Origin: Tausonia pullulans
Lineage: Eukaryota; Basidiomycota; Tremellomycetes; Cystofilobasidiales; Mrakiaceae
DNA length: 64,000 nt
NCBI GenBank assembly: GCA_951802195.1
Contig: OX637629.1
Location: 682,001 to 746,000 of the forward strand
Reading direction: 5' to 3'
The translations under genes and the position numbers were made by a program. The notes beneath the pieces were generated by a model. That model made no database searches. It was not told the DNA's origin and worked only from the letters and a program-made list of their open reading frames with translations. Numbering within the stretch: position 1 is the first letter of the stretch; every line of letters starts with the position of its first letter. Below are positions 59,165-64,000 of this stretch, piece after piece.

Positions 59165-62100
59165 ATGCCGTTGCCCTCGCGGACGTCAAGTGTCTCCTCA
59201 GGCGATGGCCGACCCGACCTCAGCGCTATAGGGAAGATCCTAGGCGCCGGCGACGACAGTCAAGTCCCCAAGCTCGGCAAGACACGATGCTGTCAGTTCC
59301 TCCCCTCCTTCACTTCCCGCCTCTCTCCTCTCCCTCCGCTCCGGAACCGCCATTCTCTGGGCCTGTCATCGAGACGAATCGCTCCCCTCCCTTCCTCGTA
59401 CGCCTACGACGCGTCTCGCTCCCATGACGGATGCCTCTCCTTCTCTCACGTTTTGTCTTCGTTCCTTCACTCCCTCTCTTTCGTGAGGCCTGGGCTCGAG
59501 GGAAACCTCCACTCTTGAGACCCTCGCCCATCCCTTGTTGCCAGACTGACGCTTGGTCATGTATCTTTGCTTTACGTATGCCATACTGTTGCGCTATGTC
59601 TTCCTGCTTGTCCGCTTCTTTTTACAGACTGGTGAGTCCTTGTCGCTCGCTCGCCCTTCGCGTCTGGCCGTGATAGCGGGCTGATCGAGCTCGCTTCCTT
59701 GGTTTCTTGTCGTCGGCCTTCTCTCGCTCTCTCGCTCTTCCTATGGCCCTTCCGTCTCGTCTTCCCTCCTCCTCCAATGCAGGGCTCTCCTCACATCGGA
59801 CCTGGACTTTCTATACCTCGACCCCGTGCTCCAGCATCATATGGGGCCAGAGCACCAGGTCATGCTCGGCACCAGTCTCCTCAGCTATCTTCATCGTGCG
59901 TCGGCCCCGCGCTCGTCGATGGGCCAGCTACCTCGCTCGCTCTATTGCTGGCGTTTGACCCGCTGATGTTCGCTCCATACATTTAATTGTAGCTGCCGAA
60001 CTTGAGCAGGCGAGGAAGGACCTCCGGGGTATCGTCGATAGCGGGACCCTCTTCGGGAGCGTCACTCGGTGAGCAGCATGTCATTAGCCCGGGAGCGTCC
60101 GGCAAGCTGACGGCGTGCTGCCTCACGCCGCTCGTTTCCCCCAGCGTCCGCTTCGCCCGTCTCTCGCACATGAGGAAGCTCCTGGGAGCCAACGAGCCTG
60201 AAGTTCCTGAGTGATTCTCTTGTTGCTCCCTGTTTCAAGTCGATCATCGGCTGATTCCATGCTTCAACGTTGAACATCTAGGGACGCCGCAACCTTTTGC
60301 TCGGACGACAAGTACATCGCGCTCGACCTCGTCATTAACGCCGCCGGCGAGGGTCTCGTCCTCGCTTTTTTCCACGCTATCACCGACAAGCAACAGAAGG
60401 ACGACCAGGACGAGTTGCGGAAGAGCGAGTGGACGAACTGGTGCGGGACGCCGTTTATCACCCAGGACGTAAGTGGTGTCCCGTTCTCTCTTCACGCCCG
60501 AGGATCACATGCGCCGCTCACCAAGTAACCAATACTCCAGATGATCAAGCTTCTATGGGAAAAGGTTTCAACCGTCCACCTGCCTCCTCCCCCTCGCGCG
60601 CCAGCCTTTCGTCAGTTCTCATTATGTGACGGTTTCCTCAGCCTCTGGGTCTGACAGTCCTTTCCGTCCCCTTTCACCAGCCCCTCAGCGCGTCTTCCAG
60701 ATCCATCTTGCCTCTTCTGAGCACGAGATTCTCCTCACCCATCCTCCTGCCCGCCCCATGCCCTTAAACGATGGACCGCCGTTGCTGGACGGCGGATACC
60801 AAGAGGAGGAGTTCCAGCGGCTGCTCGAACAAATTTCGCTTAATCCCCAGGGTGGTTCGCCTTTTAGCGAGGCTAAGACGACGTGCACTCGTCGGTTCAG
60901 AGCCAAGCACACGCTTCTCACCGAGGGCTGCTTTCGGACAATTGAGAGTGTCTTCATCCCATACGGTCGGTCCCTCCTCCCTACGCGCAGTGGCGCTTCG
61001 TATGTTGATCAGCTTGTCCCACAGGCACTCTCATCTTTGCATGCTTCCAGACGAAACACCAGGAGTGGCTTCCTCCCTCGGCCGGACCTCAGGCTGGCCC
61101 GCGACCGCCTCAGATCGGGTACAACTCCCAGCAGCAGCACCAACACCAGCAACAGCAGCAGCAGCACGCCATGAATCACTCGAACCAACACAACGCTTCG
61201 CCGTATCCTCCGCCTCCACCAGCGAACCACAGTTGGAACTCCCAGCCCGCTGCTGCCGTTGGGTACGGCGGCGCACCGCCCTGGCCTGGGACTCCGGCGG
61301 CGTCTACGACGAGCAGTAATGGGCCCTCCGGGTACGGCTACTCTGTCTCGTCGTCGTATGGCGGCGATCAGCACCCGTACCGCGTCCATCACCAGCAGCC
61401 GGGACCGCCTCCTCCGCAACAACAGCAGCAGCAACACCAGCCGCCGCACGTCCTCCCGCCTCCACCGACGGATGGCTACTCTCAACAGCGGTTTGAGTCG
61501 ACTTCGCCTCCACCGGGTCCGGAGTTCTCTCAAGACGACCATCATGACTCGGCTCAGGAGGGCACGAACGGCTCTCCCTCCTCACAGAACCCCGTGCCGC
61601 GGAAAGCGGCGATCCCTATCACCCGGCCCAACAAGAGCATGCGCGGTGGCTCCGGTGGAGGGTCGCTCTCCGCCTCGGGCCTGCCTAAGCTGCCCGAGCA
61701 GCTCCGGAACGGTGGGAAGCCGCCCAAAGGCATTTCATGCTGCGCAAGCTGTGGAACGACGGACAGTGCGGAGTGGCGCAAGGGCGAGAGCGGGCAGAAG
61801 GATCTGTGCAACGCGTGCGGGCTGAGATACGCTCGGATTGTCGCAAAGCAGTCGGGTAAGGTGCGCGCGAGGAAAAAGAAGGACAAGAACGGCAACGACA
61901 TTCAGCCGAAACAGCTACCGCCGTCATCCACTACCGCTGCCACCTCATCGTCCAACACTGGTCGAAGCGACTCGGATGGGTCAAGCGGGCAGCCGCCAGC
62001 AAAGAAGGCGCGCGCGCGAGGCGCCGCCAGTACCACCTCGCCTCTTCCCCCTCCATCTGTGCCGGGTCCCTTGACGGACGGCCCCAACGCGTCGTCGTCC

Positions 62101-62976
62101 TATCCAGGAGCCGAGCTCACTTCCTCAAGCATGTCATACCATCACTCGGGGCACCCGCTCTCCAACTCACCCTATCCTCCCAGCGGATCCTACCGCCCTT
62201 CTCCCCACCACGCCGCTTTTCAGGCTGCACCTCCGCCTCCACCTCCGCTTCCACCTCCATCGTCCCACCCCAACCACCCGTACCCAGCCGCGCTCGCACA
62301 GCCGCACGACTCTTACGCGCCGTCACCGCACCAGCAGCAGCATGCGGCCTACGCGCAGCCCCCACCCCCCGCCCACCATCACCCTTACAACGGATATGAA
62401 CCTGCTCCGGGTTCCCTCTACAAGCCGTACGGTGGTGGACCTGGTGGTGACGGTGGTCAGCCGCATCAACCACATCGCCCTCATCTCCAGCAGCAGCCTC
62501 ACCAAGCGGGCATTCCACCTCCCCTCCAGCAGTATCCTCCTCATCCTACTCCACCTCCTCCACCTCCTCCACCTTCTCCTCATCCTCCTGCTCCCCAGCA
62601 GCAGCAGCAGTCGTCTTACTCGCCATATGGCGGAGGTCACCCGAATTATCATCCAACGCAGCCACACCCACAGGCGCATCGCCAGCAGCAGCAGCCGCTT
62701 CACCACTCCGGAGGCTACCAGCCGCCCCCTCTGCCGCCTGTTTCGAATGGGGGTGGGTACCCGACATACTCAAACAACGGCAATGGCGGAGGGTACGACC
62801 GCCACCGTCTTCAGCATCATCAGTCTCAAAACGACGGCGGCGGGCCGGGTCCGGCGAGCCACCAGTACCCAGGGATGGGATATGCCCAGCCTGGTTATGG
62901 CCCGGGACCTGGGTCGTACGCAAGTGGTGGTAGGGGCGAAACTGGGCCTGGGATCGCTGGGGAAAGGGCCGGCTAA
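59165..62976 (+). CDS. WC2: White-collar-2 type PAS/GATA zinc-finger factor
   Basis: Nine exons: 59165..59291, 59628..59631 (4 nt), 59783..59895, 59993..60068, 60145..60210, 60282..60468, 60541..60564, 60689..60965, 61025..62976; about 941 aa. The PAS region runs about 43-320: [20 protein letters not shown], then [93 protein letters not shown] and [20 protein letters not shown]. The GATA finger near 530, [15 protein letters not shown] followed by [11 protein letters not shown], has CX2CX18CX2C spacing and the WC-2-like EWRKG. A Lys/Arg stretch follows; the remaining ~370 residues are Pro/His/Gln-rich with polyQ runs. WC-2 partners the flavin photoreceptor WC-1 to drive light-responsive transcription; WC-1 is not in this window. 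Confidence 0.9.
59628..59631 (+). other. WC2: 4-nt microexon (ACTG) of the WC-2 gene
   Basis: Lies between CTTCTTTTTACAG and GTGAGTCC, both strong splice sites. Exon 1 ends in phase 1 (TGC T) and exon 3 must be entered in phase 2 (G GCT CTC CTC), so exactly 1 mod 3 bases are needed. ACTG completes TAC and begins TGG, giving R-C-Y-W-A-L-L-T-S-D-L. Introns are 59292..59627 and 59632..59782. Confidence 0.7.
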
Positions 62977-63397
62977 GTCAATCGCCCTCCAGCGCATCCT
63001 ACTCCCCTTCTCTTCCTGTCTGCTTCACTCGCTCGCTTACTTATCTATCTTTCTACTTTAAACTCATGCCTCATTCATTCCGTCCTCGCTCCCTTGGCTT
63101 GTTCTGTGGTTTTCCCTTTGGCTTCGAAACCTCCCCGCTGTTGTTCCTTTCCCTTTGGCGTTACTATCCTCTATCATGGTGTTCATCATCTCTCTCTCTC
63201 TCCTTCCCATTCAACCAACACTTCACAAACCTTCATCTTTCAATTGTTCACCGAGCCCCATCGGGTCCGCTGTCACCCTTCTTCTGCACCACTCCCTCTA
63301 CCACTGAACTAGGTCAACTTGAACCCGCGCTTCTTTCTTCGTCGACGTCGACTTCGGCATAGCGTTGTCCTCGCTCGTTTGTCTCCGGCCGACGTGT
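62977..63397. other. WC-2 3' region, no other gene seen
   Basis: About 420 bp, T/C-rich on +, consistent with a 3' untranslated region and a convergent boundary with the edge gene. Confidence 0.35.
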
Positions 63398-63860
63398 CTA
63401 AACTCGTTGCCGAAGTTGCTGGAGATGGCTGAATCTCTGACGGGATAAGGCGACACGCTGTCCCCTCCGCCATCGCTCTAACTCCCATTCGCGGTCCGCC
63501 TCGGTTTCCGTTGGCTCAACGTCATGGGCGGCTTCCAGCCGGACCCGGACGAGAACATCGAGGACATCTGTGGAAGAGGGGACACCAAAGACGGTAGTCA
63601 GCTCCCGCCGCTCGCCTTTTTCCCGAGGCGAGGGTGGCGATGGAAGGTCCGCAAACGCCGGTCGGAAGATCGTGGTGCAGCCTCTGCCATTCCACTGTTG
63701 CTTGTCTCTCTCCTTCTTCGCGTCCTCAGCTTACTTCGCCTGCTCATCAATGAGCTGTTCTCGCTGGAGACTAAACCCTTCCTCGGCCTGGAAAACCGCC
63801 TCTTGCCGACACCACTTCCTGCGGTCCCAACTAGCGCTCTCTTGTACAAGGGCGATCGAT
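63398..63860 (-). pseudogene. Incomplete minus-strand coding region at window edge, interrupted by an in-frame stop
   Basis: Not recognised. From the right, the frame reads SASWDRRKWCRQEAVFQAEE and GFSLQREQLIDEQAK, then a TAA near 63747, then in the same frame AEDAKKERDKQQWNGRGC, TTIFRPAFADLPSPPSPREK, ELTTVFGVPSSTDVLDVLV, RVRLEAAHDVEPTETEAD and REWELERWRRGQRVALSRQR, ending with TAG at 63398. Codons show a purine-first pattern typical of coding sequence on both sides of the TAA. A donor-like GTAAGC overlaps the TAA, but no acceptor of workable length keeps the frame. Upstream of about 63860 the frame shifts. It may be a damaged gene, or two genuine exons whose connection I have missed. The 5' end may lie past 64000. 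Confidence 0.35.
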
Positions 63861-64000
63861 CCTCTTACGATCGAGCGAGGCGCGGCGCTCTTCCCGCAGG
63901 CGTGGATTCTCTGAACAAATATATATATATAAATTTGGGTCGAGGATCAGCTTCTTCTCTCCTTCCCACTTCGAAAAAAAAACGCATCTCCGCTATATAT

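Noticed and set aside
61171-62976. WC-2 model starting at the ATG at 61171 as a stand-alone GATA factor
   Set aside because: The upstream exons encode a contiguous, conserved PAS region in phase with this exon, so 61171 is internal.

Overview
This 64-kb window is nuclear DNA from a GC-rich, intron-dense fungus. Gene content and architecture point to a basidiomycete, probably a red-yeast-like member of Pucciniomycotina (Microbotryomycetes); that placement is inference. Support comes from many short GT-AG introns, several microexons, a basidiomycete-type WC-2 photoreceptor partner, a ferrochelatase with [2Fe-2S] ligands, a MUB1/SamB MYND protein and a Rieske-DUF455 fusion. I assembled about twenty protein genes by hand from splice sites, reading phase and conserved motifs. 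Apart from the 5'-truncated SUA5 and the damaged models noted below, these models keep phase across every junction.

Left part (1-33.6 kb): 3' part of SUA5; a large unknown helical protein; a double zinc-knuckle protein; the GRC3 polynucleotide kinase; a decayed GH79-like gene; a NYN-LOTUS (MARF1-like) protein; MUB1; a Rieske-DUF455 diiron protein; an alpha/beta hydrolase; mitochondrial uL6m; ferrochelatase HEM15; and the CWF19 splicing factor. Most are housekeeping functions: tRNA t6A, rRNA processing, haem, splicing, mitochondrial translation.

Middle part (33.9-54.8 kb): the outstanding structure is a pair of essentially identical inverted arms, 33889-38074 (4,186 bp) and 50480-54803 (4,324 bp). 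Each carries a complete PUF-repeat gene transcribed outward. The arms differ in length only by six units of a 23-bp minisatellite inside one intron (21 versus 27 copies; 6 x 23 = 138 bp). The 12.4-kb unique spacer holds RMI1, YIP4/YIPF6, the mitochondrial dynamin MGM1, MED22 and a long disordered protein. The arrangement suggests a very recent inverted segmental duplication or ongoing gene conversion, and could let the spacer flip.

Right part (54.9-64 kb): a CoA-type Nudix hydrolase (PCD1-like), an annexin, a WC-2 type PAS/GATA factor whose frame needs a 4-nt microexon, and a damaged or incomplete minus-strand gene at the edge.

Other notable features are microexons of 4, 8, 11, 12 and 17 nt in four conserved genes, two GC-AG introns in one gene, C22 and C15 homopolymers inside introns, and several introns whose retention keeps the frame. 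I saw no transposon, LTR element, tRNA, rRNA or CRISPR array.
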